From contig JACBXO010000008.1 of NCBI GenBank assembly GCA_015863195.1, forward strand, positions 1-64,000: a stretch of DNA of 64,000 nucleotides, given 5' to 3'. This DNA comes from Aerococcaceae bacterium DSM 111022. GTDB lineage: Bacteria; Bacillota; Bacilli; Lactobacillales; Aerococcaceae. Below are positions 24,164-33,386 of this stretch, piece after piece (position 1 is the stretch's first letter; each line of letters begins with the position of its first letter). Under the pieces are notes generated by a model, which was not told where the DNA came from, ran no database searches, and worked only from the letters and a program-made list of their open reading frames with translations. The position numbers and the translations under genes are program-made.

Positions 24164-25092
24164 AAAAAATGATAAAAACAATTATTAGTGTTATTGCAAC
24201 AGTATTAGTGGTGAATGTTTTAGCTCCATTACACTCAGTTACAGCACAAGAAAACAAAGCGCCAGAAGAATTAACGATTGGATTCACAGTATCAACATTA
24301 AATAATCCGGCTTTCGTATTTTTAAAAGATCAAATTGAAGAAATCGGAGCAGAAAATGGATCAACAATTGTCGTATTAGATGCTCAAAATGATGCGGCGA
24401 CACAAGCAAATAATATGGATGACTTTATCCAACAAGGTGTGGATGCGATTATTGTTAACCCAGTTGACTCTGCTGCGATTACTACATCAGTTGAAGCCGC
24501 TAATGCAGCAAATATTCCAGTTGTGGCAGTGGATAGAAGTAGTGATGGTGGAGAAGTATTATCAGTCATTGTGTCGGACAACGTTTTAGGTGGACAAATG
24601 GCGGCAGAATATCTAATTGAAGTATTAGGTGAAAACGCGAAAATCGGTGTTGTAGAAGGTGTTCCGGGTGCTTCTGCAACTCGTGAAAGAGGAGAAGGAT
24701 TTAATAATGGTGCTGAAGGAAAATTAGATATTGTGGCATCACAAACTGCAAACTTTGACCGAGCAGAAGCGTTAGTAGTAACTGAAAATATGTTATTAGC
24801 AAATCCAGATATTCAAGGTATCTTTGCTCAAAATGATGAAGAAGCATTAGGTGCATTAGAAGCTAAAAAAGCTGCTGGGCTTGAAGACGTTGTAATTATT
24901 GGATTTGATGGAGCGGAATTAGCACTTGAATCAATTGAAGACGGCGAACTTGACGCAACAATTGGACAACGATTTGATGAAATGGCTAGATTATCATTAG
25001 ATGCAATCTACAAGTACTATGCAGGGGAAGAAGTTGAAGAACAAATTTTAGCACCAGTTGAATTAATTACACAAGAAAATATTGGTGAATAA
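24160..25092 (+). CDS. Ribose-type ABC transporter, sugar-binding protein
   Basis: Extracytoplasmic binding protein of the RbsB family. A basic start (MKKMIKTI) and a hydrophobic core to about residue 26 are followed by SVTAQEN, a signal-peptidase I site. No lipobox cysteine is present, which is unusual for a Gram-positive binding protein that must stay at the membrane. The mature part shows GFTVSTLNNPAFVFL, QNDAATQANNMDDFI, IIVNPVDSAA, VPGASATRERGEGF and FAQNDEEALGA, the ligand contacts of ribose/allose proteins. 310 residues. Overlaps the kinase gene by four bases; an attenuator hairpin follows, allowing more binding protein than permease. Confidence 0.9.
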   Translation: MKKMIKTIISVIATVLVVNVLAPLHSVTAQENKAPEELTIGFTVSTLNNPAFVFLKDQIEEIGAENGSTIVVLDAQNDAATQANNMDDFIQQGVDAIIVNPVDSAAITTSVEAANAANIPVVAVDRSSDGGEVLSVIVSDNVLGGQMAAEYLIEVLGENAKIGVVEGVPGASATRERGEGFNNGAEGKLDIVASQTANFDRAEALVVTENMLLANPDIQGIFAQNDEEALGALEAKKAAGLEDVVIIGFDGAELALESIEDGELDATIGQRFDEMARLSLDAIYKYYAGEEVEEQILAPVELITQENIGE

Positions 25093-25103
25093 GAATTAAC
25101 ATT

Positions 25104-25141
25104 AAATCACCTGATTTTTGAAATCAGGTGATTTTATTTTT
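25104..25141 (+). terminator. Intra-operon attenuator/terminator
   Basis: AAATCACCTGATTT pairs with AAATCAGGTGATTT followed by TTATTTTT. It lies between the binding-protein gene and the ATPase gene, where partial termination commonly sets their ratio. Confidence 0.8.
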
Positions 25142-25173
25142 CTAGTATTTACTAATGCAAACTGGAGGTAATT

Positions 25174-26670
25174 ATGAGAGTAGAAATGAAAAATATATCG
25201 AAATCTTTTGGAACAAACGAGGTTCTAAAGGGTGTAGATATCACAATCAATGGCGGAGAAATACATGCTTTAATGGGAGAAAATGGTGCAGGTAAATCCA
25301 CTTTAATGAATATTCTGACTGGATTACATGAACAAAACTCGGGTGAAATTGTAGTTGATGGGACGACAGTAAAATATGACAACCCAAAAGAAGCGGAAGT
25401 AAAAGGCATTAGTTTTATTCACCAAGAAATGATTAATTGGCCTGAAATGAGCATTAAAGAAAATCTGTTTTTAAATAAGGAAATTAAAAACAATTTTGGA
25501 CTAGTTGATGATAAAAAAATGTATGAAGAAACACAGTCATATTTAAAGCAACTAAACATTAAAGATATTGATCCGAATGAGCTCGTTGGAAATTTAACAG
25601 TTGGGCAACAGCAAATGGTTGAAATTGTTAAATCTCTAATGACCGATTGTCAAATTTTAATTATGGATGAACCAACTGCTGCTTTATCGGATAAAGAAGT
25701 AGATGTTTTATTTAAAGTTATCCGAGATTTGAAAGATAAAGGTGTAGGTATCGTATATATTTCTCACCGTATGGAAGAAGTATTTGCACTATGTGATGTT
25801 ATCACTGTTATGCGTGATGGTTTATCAATTGATACTGTAAATATATCAGATACTAATACAGATGAAGTAGTTCGCAAAATGGTAGGACGCTCTATTACGG
25901 ATTATTATCCTGAAAAAACATCCACCATAGGAGATACAATTTTTGAAGTGAAGAATCTATCAGCTAAAGACGGTATGTATGAAAATATAAACTTTAGTGT
26001 CAAAGCAGGTGAAATTGTAGGTTTTTCAGGTTTAATGGGAGCTGGTAGGAGTGAAATTATGAAAGGGATATATGGACTCTATGAGCTTGAGTCAGGGCAA
26101 ATATATCTAGAAGACAATGAATTAAAAATAAGCACACCAGAAAAATCAATCAAAAATGGTATTGGATTTCTAACTGAGGATAGAAAAACGGAGGGGCTGA
26201 TTCTTGATTTTACACTAACTGATAACGTTACGCTTCCGTCGATTGATGGCTTCTCGAAAAATGGATTAGTTGATGAGAAAACTGAAAAAGAGTTCGCACA
26301 ACTAATGATTAAAAGACTACTAATCAGAGCACAGTCAGAAAATGATATTGTAGGTCAGCTATCTGGTGGAAATCAACAAAAAGTTGTTTTAGCAAAATGG
26401 ATCGGTGTAGGTCCCAAAGTCTTAATCTTAGATGAACCAACCAGAGGGGTTGACGTCGGGGCAAAACGAGAAATCTATCAATTAATGAATGAATTAGCGG
26501 ATAGAGGCATAGCAATCATTGTAGTATCGAGTGATTTACCAGAGGTACTTGGTATTAGTGACAGAATTATTGTCATACATGAAGGAAAGATTGCTGGGGA
26601 ACTCGATAAAAAAGAAGCTAATCAAGAAGATATAATGACACTTGCAACAGGAGGCACATTAAATGAGTAA
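25174..26670 (+). CDS. rbsA: Ribose-type ABC transporter, ATPase (RbsA)
   Basis: Double-domain ATPase energising sugar import. First half: Walker A GENGAGKSTLMN near residue 37, signature LTVGQQQMVE, Walker B ILIMDEPTAALSD. Second half: degenerate Walker A SGLMGAGRSE near 290, intact signature LSGGNQQKVVLAKW near 400 and ILDEPTRGVDVGAK. 498 residues, normal for RbsA/MglA. Start ATG behind CTGGAGG. Overlaps the permease gene by 8 bases. Confidence 0.94.
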   Translation: MRVEMKNISKSFGTNEVLKGVDITINGGEIHALMGENGAGKSTLMNILTGLHEQNSGEIVVDGTTVKYDNPKEAEVKGISFIHQEMINWPEMSIKENLFLNKEIKNNFGLVDDKKMYEETQSYLKQLNIKDIDPNELVGNLTVGQQQMVEIVKSLMTDCQILIMDEPTAALSDKEVDVLFKVIRDLKDKGVGIVYISHRMEEVFALCDVITVMRDGLSIDTVNISDTNTDEVVRKMVGRSITDYYPEKTSTIGDTIFEVKNLSAKDGMYENINFSVKAGEIVGFSGLMGAGRSEIMKGIYGLYELESGQIYLEDNELKISTPEKSIKNGIGFLTEDRKTEGLILDFTLTDNVTLPSIDGFSKNGLVDEKTEKEFAQLMIKRLLIRAQSENDIVGQLSGGNQQKVVLAKWIGVGPKVLILDEPTRGVDVGAKREIYQLMNELADRGIAIIVVSSDLPEVLGISDRIIVIHEGKIAGELDKKEANQEDIMTLATGGTLNE

Positions 26671-27610
26671 TCAAAGCAATAAAGAAAAAATTTCAGGATT
26701 AATTTCCCAATTAGGACCCTTATTGGCGTTACTAATTTTAGTAGTAGTTATATCTGTATTGAATCCTAACTTTTTATCAATTAATAATTTATTAAACTTA
26801 CTTAGACAAGTATCTATCAACGGTTTAATTGCGTTTGGTATGACCTTTGTCATTATGACTGGAGGAATTGATCTTTCTGTAGGGTCAGTTCTAGCTCTTT
26901 CTAGTGCCTTCACAGTAAGTCTAATGGTAAATGGTTTAAATGAAATATTTGCGATTTTGATAGGATTAATTTCAGGGGCAATTTTAGGTGCAGTTAATGG
27001 TGCTTTAATAGCAAAAGGTAAATTAGCCCCCTTTATTGCGACTCTAGCTACAATGACTATTTATCGAGGTGCTACATTGGTCTTTACTGGTGGAAATCCG
27101 ATTACCGCGACAGATAAAGATTTATTTGCATTCTTAGGAAGAGGTTATATCCTAGGAATTCCAACTCCAGTAGTTATTTATTTCATTTGCTTCATCATAC
27201 TATATGTTGTTCTCCATAAGACTGTTTTTGGACGTAAAACATATTCTATTGGTGGTAACGAAAAAGCAGCTTTAATCTCAGGTGTAAATGTTGATAAAAT
27301 GAAAATCAAAATTTATGCGATTTCAGGTTTAATGGCGTCACTCGCAGGTATTATTCAAGCCTCTCGACTCAGTTCAGCGCAGCCAACAGCCGGTCAATCC
27401 TTTGAAATTGATGCGATTGCGGCGGTAGTTCTTGGTGGAACAAGTATGTCTGGTGGACGTGGTAGATTAATAGGGACTTTAATTGGTGCTTTAATCATTG
27501 GAACAATTAGTAATGGTTTAAACTTGCTCGGAGTTTCAAGTTTCTATCAAGATATCGCCAAAGGTTTAGTCATTGTTCTAGCAATGTTAGCAGATAGAAA
27601 ACGAGCTTAA
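26663..27610 (+). CDS. rbsC: Ribose-type ABC transporter, permease (RbsC)
   Basis: Membrane subunit of the importer, with about eight to ten hydrophobic segments. Family blocks: NPNFLSINNLLNLLRQ near residue 34, MTGGIDLSVGSVLAL near 65, GNEKAALISGVNV near 198, the EAA-like cytoplasmic region, and ALVLGGTSMSGGRGR-like sequence near 255. 315 residues. Translationally coupled to the ATPase. Confidence 0.93.
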   Translation: MSNQSNKEKISGLISQLGPLLALLILVVVISVLNPNFLSINNLLNLLRQVSINGLIAFGMTFVIMTGGIDLSVGSVLALSSAFTVSLMVNGLNEIFAILIGLISGAILGAVNGALIAKGKLAPFIATLATMTIYRGATLVFTGGNPITATDKDLFAFLGRGYILGIPTPVVIYFICFIILYVVLHKTVFGRKTYSIGGNEKAALISGVNVDKMKIKIYAISGLMASLAGIIQASRLSSAQPTAGQSFEIDAIAAVVLGGTSMSGGRGRLIGTLIGALIIGTISNGLNLLGVSSFYQDIAKGLVIVLAMLADRKRA

Positions 27611-27630
27611 AGTTTAGAAAGAGTGAAAAA

Positions 27631-28539
27631 ATGACGAATATTACAGTAATCGGAAGTATATCCAACGATTTTGTGGCTGTTACCACAGCCAGACCTCAAA
27701 TTGGTGAAACAATTGAAGGGCAATCATTTTCAATTGAATTTGGTGGAAAAGGAGCTAATCAAGCAGTTGCGGTATCTCGTTTAGGGGCTCAAACAAATAT
27801 GATTGGCTGTGTAGGCGAAGGTGTCCTCGGTCAGCAGTTGATTGATAATTTAAAAAATCAAAATATTAACACTCAATACGTTGTTCAAAATGAAACAATC
27901 AGTTCCGGGAGTGCACAGATTACCATTGCGGATGGTGAGAATTCGATTATCTATGTACCAGGGGCGAACAATCTGGTGAATTCTCAATTAATAGATCAAG
28001 CTAAAGAAACCTTATTAAACAGTGATATAGTATTAATTCAAAATGAAATTCCCCAAGACACTGTTGAATATATCATTAACTACTGTTTTGAAAATAATGT
28101 ACGAGTTATTCTTAATCCTGCACCAGCGCGTTTAATTACTGAAGAAATTTTGGACAAAGTAACTTACCTCACACCGAATGAAACTGAATTTGAAGTAATG
28201 TTTGAGGGGCAACAAATGGATGAAGTATTAAAACAATATCCTAATAAAATCATTGTAACATTAGGAACAGATGGTGCAGCATATCATAATGGAGAAGAAT
28301 TGATCGTTGTTCCAGCCTATCTTGTCAATCAAGTGGTTGACACAACCGGAGCCGGAGACACTTTCAATGGCGGATTTGCAGTTGGAATGGCTCAAGGACT
28401 TTCTGTGTCTAATAGTATTCAATTAGGAAGTTTAGCTGCTTCTATTTCAATCCAGAAATTTGGTGCCCAAGGCGGTATGCCAACGAAAGATGAAGTAGTA
28501 AGGAGTGAACATTATGAAAAAAAATGGGATTTTAAATAG
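27631..28539 (+). CDS. rbsK: Ribokinase
   Basis: Phosphorylates D-ribose to ribose-5-phosphate. [19 protein letters not shown] at the N-terminus, [16 protein letters not shown] near 40 and [13 protein letters not shown] near 240 with the catalytic Asp. 302 residues. With RbsD following, it indicates that ribose is at least one of the sugars taken up. It overlaps the start of rbsD by about 26 bases. Confidence 0.93.
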   Translation: MTNITVIGSISNDFVAVTTARPQIGETIEGQSFSIEFGGKGANQAVAVSRLGAQTNMIGCVGEGVLGQQLIDNLKNQNINTQYVVQNETISSGSAQITIADGENSIIYVPGANNLVNSQLIDQAKETLLNSDIVLIQNEIPQDTVEYIINYCFENNVRVILNPAPARLITEEILDKVTYLTPNETEFEVMFEGQQMDEVLKQYPNKIIVTLGTDGAAYHNGEELIVVPAYLVNQVVDTTGAGDTFNGGFAVGMAQGLSVSNSIQLGSLAASISIQKFGAQGGMPTKDEVVRSEHYEKKWDFK

Positions 28540-28912
28540 TGATATTAGTAAGGTATTGGCTGATTTAGGACATACTGATCAGATTGTGATTGGCGATTGT
28601 GGACTACCCATTCCAGAGGGGGTTAATAAGATTGATCTAGCCTTGAAAAAAGGGAGCCCACTTTTCATTGAAGTGTTAAAAGAAGTGTTACTTGATATGG
28701 AAGTAGAAAAGATCATACTCGCTGAAGAAATTAAGGAGAAAAATAGTTCAGTATTAGAACAAATCCATAACCTATTTCCTGATGGTTTTGAAATTGAGTT
28801 TGTTGCTCATGAAAACTTTAAAGAACACACTCATGAATCAAAGGCAGTAATCCGTACTGGAGAAGTAACACCATACGCGAATATTATTCTACAGTCTGGG
28901 GTTATCTTTTAA
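28514..28912 (+). CDS. rbsD: D-ribose pyranase
   Basis: Converts the beta-pyranose form of ribose to the furanose used by ribokinase. [22 protein letters not shown] at the N-terminus, with the catalytic His near residue 20, GDCGLPIP near 30 and a C-terminal [11 protein letters not shown] that is shared by the family. 132 residues. The ATG at 28514 lies eight bases after AAGGAG inside the end of rbsK; an ATG-less start nine bases earlier is less well placed. Confidence 0.93.
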   Translation: MKKNGILNSDISKVLADLGHTDQIVIGDCGLPIPEGVNKIDLALKKGSPLFIEVLKEVLLDMEVEKIILAEEIKEKNSSVLEQIHNLFPDGFEIEFVAHENFKEHTHESKAVIRTGEVTPYANIILQSGVIF

Positions 28913-28976
28913 ACGTTATTCAAAAAACATTTTAAAGTAGGTGGTTTAACTATAAAAATTTAAAAAATATATATTA

Positions 28977-29021
28977 AGAAAGCGTTGAGCCACTAACAAT
29001 TGAGGAAAGGTTGTTAGTGGC
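28977..29021 (+). promoter_or_regulatory. Conserved leader hairpin before the second transaldolase gene
   Basis: GCCACTAACAA (28989-28999) pairs with TTGTTAGTGGC (29011-29021) around the same loop, TTGAGGAAAGG, as before copy 1, again after AAGAAAGCGTTG. The stem is perfect here. The sequence just outside the hairpin is not conserved between copies, so the hairpin itself is under selection or was recently copied together with the gene. Confidence 0.65.
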
Positions 29022-29065
29022 TATTATTAATAAAACAATGATCACAATTAAAGGAGAAATGAAAA

Positions 29066-29716
29066 ATGAAATTCTTTTTGGACACTGCTAATATCGACGA
29101 AATTAAACGCATTAACGACTTAGGTTTAGTAGATGGAATTACAACAAATCCATCACTGATCGCTAAAGAAGGTAAAGACTTCGAAACAGTTATCAAAGAA
29201 ATTGCTGCAGAGGTTGATGGACCTGTTTCAGCGGAAGTAATTGCATTAGATTATGACGGAATGGTCAAAGAAGCACGTGAAGTGGCACAATGGGCTGAGA
29301 ATGTTGTTGTTAAAATTCCGATGACAGAGGATGGCTTAAAAGCTGTAAATACGCTATCTAAAGAAGGCATTAAAACAAATGTTACTCTAATCTTCTCGGT
29401 AGCTCAAGGATTACTTGCTGCTAAAGCAGGAGCGACTTACATTTCGCCATTTATCGGTCGTATCGACGATATGGGGAATGATGGAATGGAACTAATCGAA
29501 GATTTACGTACAGTTTTAGATATCTATGACTTAGAAGCTGAAATCATTGCTGCTTCAATCCGCCATATTGGTCACTTCAATGCATCAGCAGTAGCTGGAG
29601 CACATATCGGTACAATTCCAGGTACATTGTTCCCTAAATTATGGTCACATCCATTAACAGACAAAGGGATTGCAGGATTCTTGGCTGACTGGGAGAAGTT
29701 TCAGGAAGGTAAATAG
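29066..29716 (+). CDS. tal: Transaldolase, TalC/MipB type (copy 2)
   Basis: Same 216-residue enzyme as at 17498, with six substitutions clustered mainly at residues 142-153 and near the C-terminus. Catalytic lysine (VVVKIPMT) and the transaldolase-type Glu and Phe are unchanged. Closes the pentose operon behind AAAGGAG and a leader hairpin. The DNA of the two genes is very similar but has many silent differences, so the duplication is not brand new, or gene conversion has been partial. Confidence 0.92.
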   Translation: MKFFLDTANIDEIKRINDLGLVDGITTNPSLIAKEGKDFETVIKEIAAEVDGPVSAEVIALDYDGMVKEAREVAQWAENVVVKIPMTEDGLKAVNTLSKEGIKTNVTLIFSVAQGLLAAKAGATYISPFIGRIDDMGNDGMELIEDLRTVLDIYDLEAEIIAASIRHIGHFNASAVAGAHIGTIPGTLFPKLWSHPLTDKGIAGFLADWEKFQEGK

Positions 29717-29744
29717 AAGATTACATTAAACATCCAAAAAAATT

Positions 29745-29788
29745 AAAGCATGCAACAGTGTTATAAAATACTGATTGCATGCTTTTTT
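29745..29788 (+). terminator. Rho-independent terminator
   Basis: AAAGCATGCAA pairs with TTGCATGCTTT and runs into TTTTTT. Ends the pentose operon. Confidence 0.88.
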
Positions 29789-29910
29789 GTTTCCTTCTGA
29801 ACAAGTGGAATATTTTGACATCGACACTCTTTAGGAGAATAATGACATCCTATGGTTAATAAGAGACCGCATAGTTTGAAGCCAATAATTGCAAGCATCA
29901 AACATCAAAT

Positions 29911-29924
29911 TTTAAGCGCTATCA
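29911..29924 (+). promoter_or_regulatory. cre site before the galactitol-type PTS operon
   Basis: TTTAAGCGCTATCA matches 13 of 14 positions of the cre consensus, about 96 bases before the regulator start. A TATAAT at about 29990 could be the -10 of this operon. Otherwise 29789-30019 contains nothing I can identify. Confidence 0.6.
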
Positions 29925-30019
29925 CAAAACCGCTTTCAACGCATTTTTGATTTTGTGATTAAAGAATAATTTAAACGAAATATTTGAAATATAATTAAAT
30001 ACATAAGGGAGGGGTTAGA

Positions 30020-31993
30020 TTGAAACGTTTTGATTTAGTATCCCTGATACGTTTTGAAAATATCTTTTTAAATAGAAAGGAGTATGAGAATGTAGCAAAG
30101 GAATTATCAGAAATAAAAAATATCCAAATCAAAAACAGTGGCGAATCTTTTGTTATTAGTTTGCCAGAAAATTTAGCTTTGGAAGATTTATGGAATATAC
30201 CAGTAGAGAAAATAGACTTGATGGCGAAAATGACCATTCAAGAAAGGCAATCATTATTAATTATTCTAATTTTGTTGAAAGATGATTTCTTATCACTTCA
30301 AGAAATAGCTGACAGTTTACAAGTGAGTAAGAATACCGTGTTAAATGATATTAATAAAATTAATAACAACTTTATTGATCAAGGAGTATCCATACAATAT
30401 GACAAAATGGCAGGTTATTTCTTAAACGGAAATCCATTTTTCAGTCTAAGAATATTGAATCAATTGATTATCTATTTTATTGAAAATTATTACCGAACGT
30501 TAATATTAATTAAATTTAATTTTATTGACCACGATGATGCGTTCTTAATTACAGAAAGAATTAATAATGCTGAGAATAATCGACAGATTCAATTAACAGA
30601 TAATCTAAGAAGGGTATTACCGATATCATTAGGTATCATTCTTAAAATATTTGAAAACGAAAATATTAAACTGGATCAAAATATTCTACTGAGTGCATCT
30701 GACCATGAATTAATGGGCGTGTTTTGGAGTTATCGCTATTTAAATCAATTTGAATTGTCGTATTTAACTTCTCTCCTGTTAGTATCGAGCAATATGTTAA
30801 ATGATAAGGACATTGATTTACTGGTAACACATCAGTTTAAAGATAATCTAGAGGAGAAAATATTTAAACTCATTGACCAAATTGAAAATCGATTTGCCTT
30901 AAAATTTACTTCGCGGACTAAGATATTTGACCAGCTTGCTCAACATATGATACCGGCAATACTCCGTAATAAATTAGGATTATCAATTAAAGAAGATATT
31001 GTTGAGGATTTTATCAAAGAATACAAACCGCTCTTTATCACTTTAGATGAAGAATTAAATAATATCGGCTTTAGTGGTGAGGACAAGTTGCCTAGAGAAG
31101 AAGTGGCATACATTACGATGATCATATTAAGTCAAATGATTGAAAGTTCGGTTACCCAAACAAAGAAATTATTTAATGGAATCGTTGTTTGTCAAAGTGG
31201 GACTTCTGTATCGAGGTTACTCACAAAGCGGTTGAAGAATACGTTTGATTATATTGAGTTTAAAGAGCCTACTTCTGCCAGAAAGTTCCAAGCAGAAAAC
31301 GAACAATATGACTTTGTATTTTCAACAATGGGCTTACCTAATACAATACCAATCCAGCTAACAATGTCGATGGATGAAGAAAAACAACTTGTTGAAAGAG
31401 TTGAACAATCAATCAGTAATGACCCAAATAAACAAGCGGTCAAAATAATGTCATATATCTCAAGTTATATTAGTTCAAGTGAACATAGTGAGGTATTTAA
31501 ACAACTAGAAGAACAAATTGCGCTGGATAATGTGAAGAAAATTGAATCTGAGAAAGATTCTATCTATCACTCCAAAGAGCAAGTCACAATTATTGAAGAA
31601 AATAGCGAGTGGGAATTATTAATTGACCAATCATTTGAACCAATGAAACAGAGAAACACGGTCAACAGTGCTTACATCGAAGCAGTCAAAGCTCACTTTT
31701 ATGAAAATTTTGAATATCAGATTATTGGCCAATCCGTTCTATTACCACACGCTAGACCGGAAGATGGTGTTATAGATGCGGATGTTCAAGTAAATATATT
31801 AAGAAACCCAATAAAAGCGCCCAATGATCAATATTATAAAGCGGTTGTCGCTTTAGCACCAGATGAAGAAAATAGTCACTTAGACTTTCTTCTACAATTA
31901 AACCAACAATTGAAAGATGAACGCTTCTTATCAATTTTTGATGAAGCAGATTCTGTGGATCGTATCGATGAAATATTAAGAATACTAGGATAG
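30020..31993 (+). CDS. PRD-domain transcriptional regulator with EIIB and EIIA domains
   Basis: PTS-controlled activator presumed to drive the operon it heads. A HTH is visible at LQEIADSLQVSKNTVLNDINKIN (residues about 93-115); PRD domains span about 165-370, with conserved histidines in QLAQHMIPAIL near 310; an EIIB-like domain has VVCQSGTSVSRL (Cys near 391); the EIIA domain has VLLPHARPEDG (His near 577). 657 residues. Start is TTG behind GGGAGGGG. Fourteen bases separate it from the aldolase gene. Confidence 0.9.
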   Translation: MKRFDLVSLIRFENIFLNRKEYENVAKELSEIKNIQIKNSGESFVISLPENLALEDLWNIPVEKIDLMAKMTIQERQSLLIILILLKDDFLSLQEIADSLQVSKNTVLNDINKINNNFIDQGVSIQYDKMAGYFLNGNPFFSLRILNQLIIYFIENYYRTLILIKFNFIDHDDAFLITERINNAENNRQIQLTDNLRRVLPISLGIILKIFENENIKLDQNILLSASDHELMGVFWSYRYLNQFELSYLTSLLLVSSNMLNDKDIDLLVTHQFKDNLEEKIFKLIDQIENRFALKFTSRTKIFDQLAQHMIPAILRNKLGLSIKEDIVEDFIKEYKPLFITLDEELNNIGFSGEDKLPREEVAYITMIILSQMIESSVTQTKKLFNGIVVCQSGTSVSRLLTKRLKNTFDYIEFKEPTSARKFQAENEQYDFVFSTMGLPNTIPIQLTMSMDEEKQLVERVEQSISNDPNKQAVKIMSYISSYISSSEHSEVFKQLEEQIALDNVKKIESEKDSIYHSKEQVTIIEENSEWELLIDQSFEPMKQRNTVNSAYIEAVKAHFYENFEYQIIGQSVLLPHARPEDGVIDADVQVNILRNPIKAPNDQYYKAVVALAPDEENSHLDFLLQLNQQLKDERFLSIFDEADSVDRIDEILRILG

Positions 31994-32006
31994 AAAGGGA
32001 GATTGT

Positions 32007-32624
32007 ATGTTTCCAAAAACAACAATTATATTAAGAGGCTATGATTATGAAACAGTCGATATAGTCTGTGAATTACTCATTAAAAATAATGCCGAAGATT
32101 TATTTGCCTTAGAACTAACCACAAATTCACCTGATGCATTTACTACATTGCAAAAGATTACTGATAAGTATGGTAAGAAAATTTGGATTGGTATGGGGAC
32201 CATTCTTGAATATAGTCAAGCAGAGCAAGCAGTAAATTCTGGAGCACGCTTTTTACTCGCTCCAGTAGTTATGGAGCAGGAAGTTATTGACCTATGTAAA
32301 GAACACGGTGTACTCACTGTACCTGCTGCATTCACGCCGAGTGAAGTTTATAGTATGAGTGCAAAGGGAGCGGACATTATTAAACTATTCCCAGTAAATG
32401 CATTATCGGATAGTTATGTTAAAGATATTTCTGGTCCATTAGGGAAACTCCCGTTAATGGCAGTGGGTGGCGTTAATGTAAATAATGCGAAAGAAATACT
32501 AGCTAAAGGGATCGATTATCTAGGTATCGGATCTGGAATGTTTAGTAAAGAATTACTCAAAGAAAAGGATGGTGCAGGACTCGAAAAAGAGTTAATTAAT
32601 TATATTGAAGTTGTATATGGATAA
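32007..32624 (+). CDS. KDPG/KDPGal-type aldolase
   Basis: Class I aldolase that splits 2-keto-3-deoxy-6-phospho-aldonates into pyruvate and glyceraldehyde-3-P. Visible: the Glu in FALELTTNS near residue 38, GMGTILEYSQAEQAVNSGARFLLAP near 62-86, GVLTVPAAFTPSE near 108 and the Schiff-base lysine in GADIIKLFPVN near 128. 205 residues. With the DgoD-like dehydratase at 34778 it fits galactonate breakdown, where it would act on 2-dehydro-3-deoxy-6-phosphogalactonate. Start ATG behind AAAGGGAG. Confidence 0.9.
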   Translation: MFPKTTIILRGYDYETVDIVCELLIKNNAEDLFALELTTNSPDAFTTLQKITDKYGKKIWIGMGTILEYSQAEQAVNSGARFLLAPVVMEQEVIDLCKEHGVLTVPAAFTPSEVYSMSAKGADIIKLFPVNALSDSYVKDISGPLGKLPLMAVGGVNVNNAKEILAKGIDYLGIGSGMFSKELLKEKDGAGLEKELINYIEVVYG

Positions 32625-32640
32625 TTACGGGGGTGAAGAC

Positions 32641-33090
32641 TTGATTAGTAATGAATTGATTCATTTAAATTTAGAATTAAATGATAAGGAAGAAGTATTA
32701 GCGTATTTAGCAAGTGACTTAACAGATAAAGGGTATGTAAAAGATGAATTTCAAACAGCAATCCTTGAACGTGAGCAAGAATATCCAACAGGAATTCCAG
32801 CTAAGGTAAATATTGCGATCCCTCACGTGGATAGTAAATATGTCAATCAAACAAAAATAGCAGTGGCGACTTTAGTCAATCCAGTAAAATTTAGCGCCAT
32901 GGACAATCCACAAAATGAAATTGATGTACATATTGTATTTATGTTAGCCATATCAGACCCACACGGTCACTTAACGATGTTACAAAAATTAATGGGACTC
33001 ATTTCTAATGAAGCGGCCCTAAAAGAATTGTTGGAAACCAACGATAAAGAAACAGTATATGAAATTTTGAAAAAGAATTTGGAGGATTAA
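32641..33090 (+). CDS. PTS EIIA component, galactitol/fructose-like
   Basis: Phosphocarrier with GIPAKVNIAIPHVDSKYVNQ near residues 52-71 holding the phospho-histidine, then ATLVNPVKFSAMDNP, the GatA-like pattern. About 149 residues. I place the start at TTG 32641 behind GGGGGTGAA; an in-frame start at 32605 lies inside the aldolase gene. Serves the EIIB and EIIC that follow. Confidence 0.9.
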   Translation: MISNELIHLNLELNDKEEVLAYLASDLTDKGYVKDEFQTAILEREQEYPTGIPAKVNIAIPHVDSKYVNQTKIAVATLVNPVKFSAMDNPQNEIDVHIVFMLAISDPHGHLTMLQKLMGLISNEAALKELLETNDKETVYEILKKNLED

Positions 33091-33094
33091 AATT

Positions 33095-33370
33095 ATGAAA
33101 AGAATTTTAGTAGCTTGTGGAAATGGTGTAGCAACGTCAACGATGGTTGCATCGAAAATCAGAGATTTTGCTGCAAAAAATGGAGTTCAAATTACAACAG
33201 AACAAACGAAATTATTAGAAGTGCCTTCTAAAGGCGACAATTATGATTTAGTAGTTGCAACAGGTGTGTTTGATGGGAAAATTAACACGCCCGTAATCAG
33301 TGGTTTCCCATTATTAACAGGTATTGGAGAAGATGAAGTTTTAAATCAAATTTTGGAAGCGGTTAAATAA
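33095..33370 (+). CDS. PTS EIIB component, galactitol (GatB) type
   Basis: Small phosphocarrier with ILVACGNGVATSTMVASKI at the N-terminus; the cysteine near residue 8 is phosphorylated. 91 residues. Lies four bases after the EIIA gene. Confidence 0.92.
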   Translation: MKRILVACGNGVATSTMVASKIRDFAAKNGVQITTEQTKLLEVPSKGDNYDLVVATGVFDGKINTPVISGFPLLTGIGEDEVLNQILEAVK

Positions 33371-33386
33371 AGAGGAGGAAAATTAA

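Noticed and set aside
29789-30019. tRNA or structured RNA gene upstream of the PRD regulator
   Set aside because: No cloverleaf or long stem could be drawn; only a cre-like site and a possible -10 are visible.
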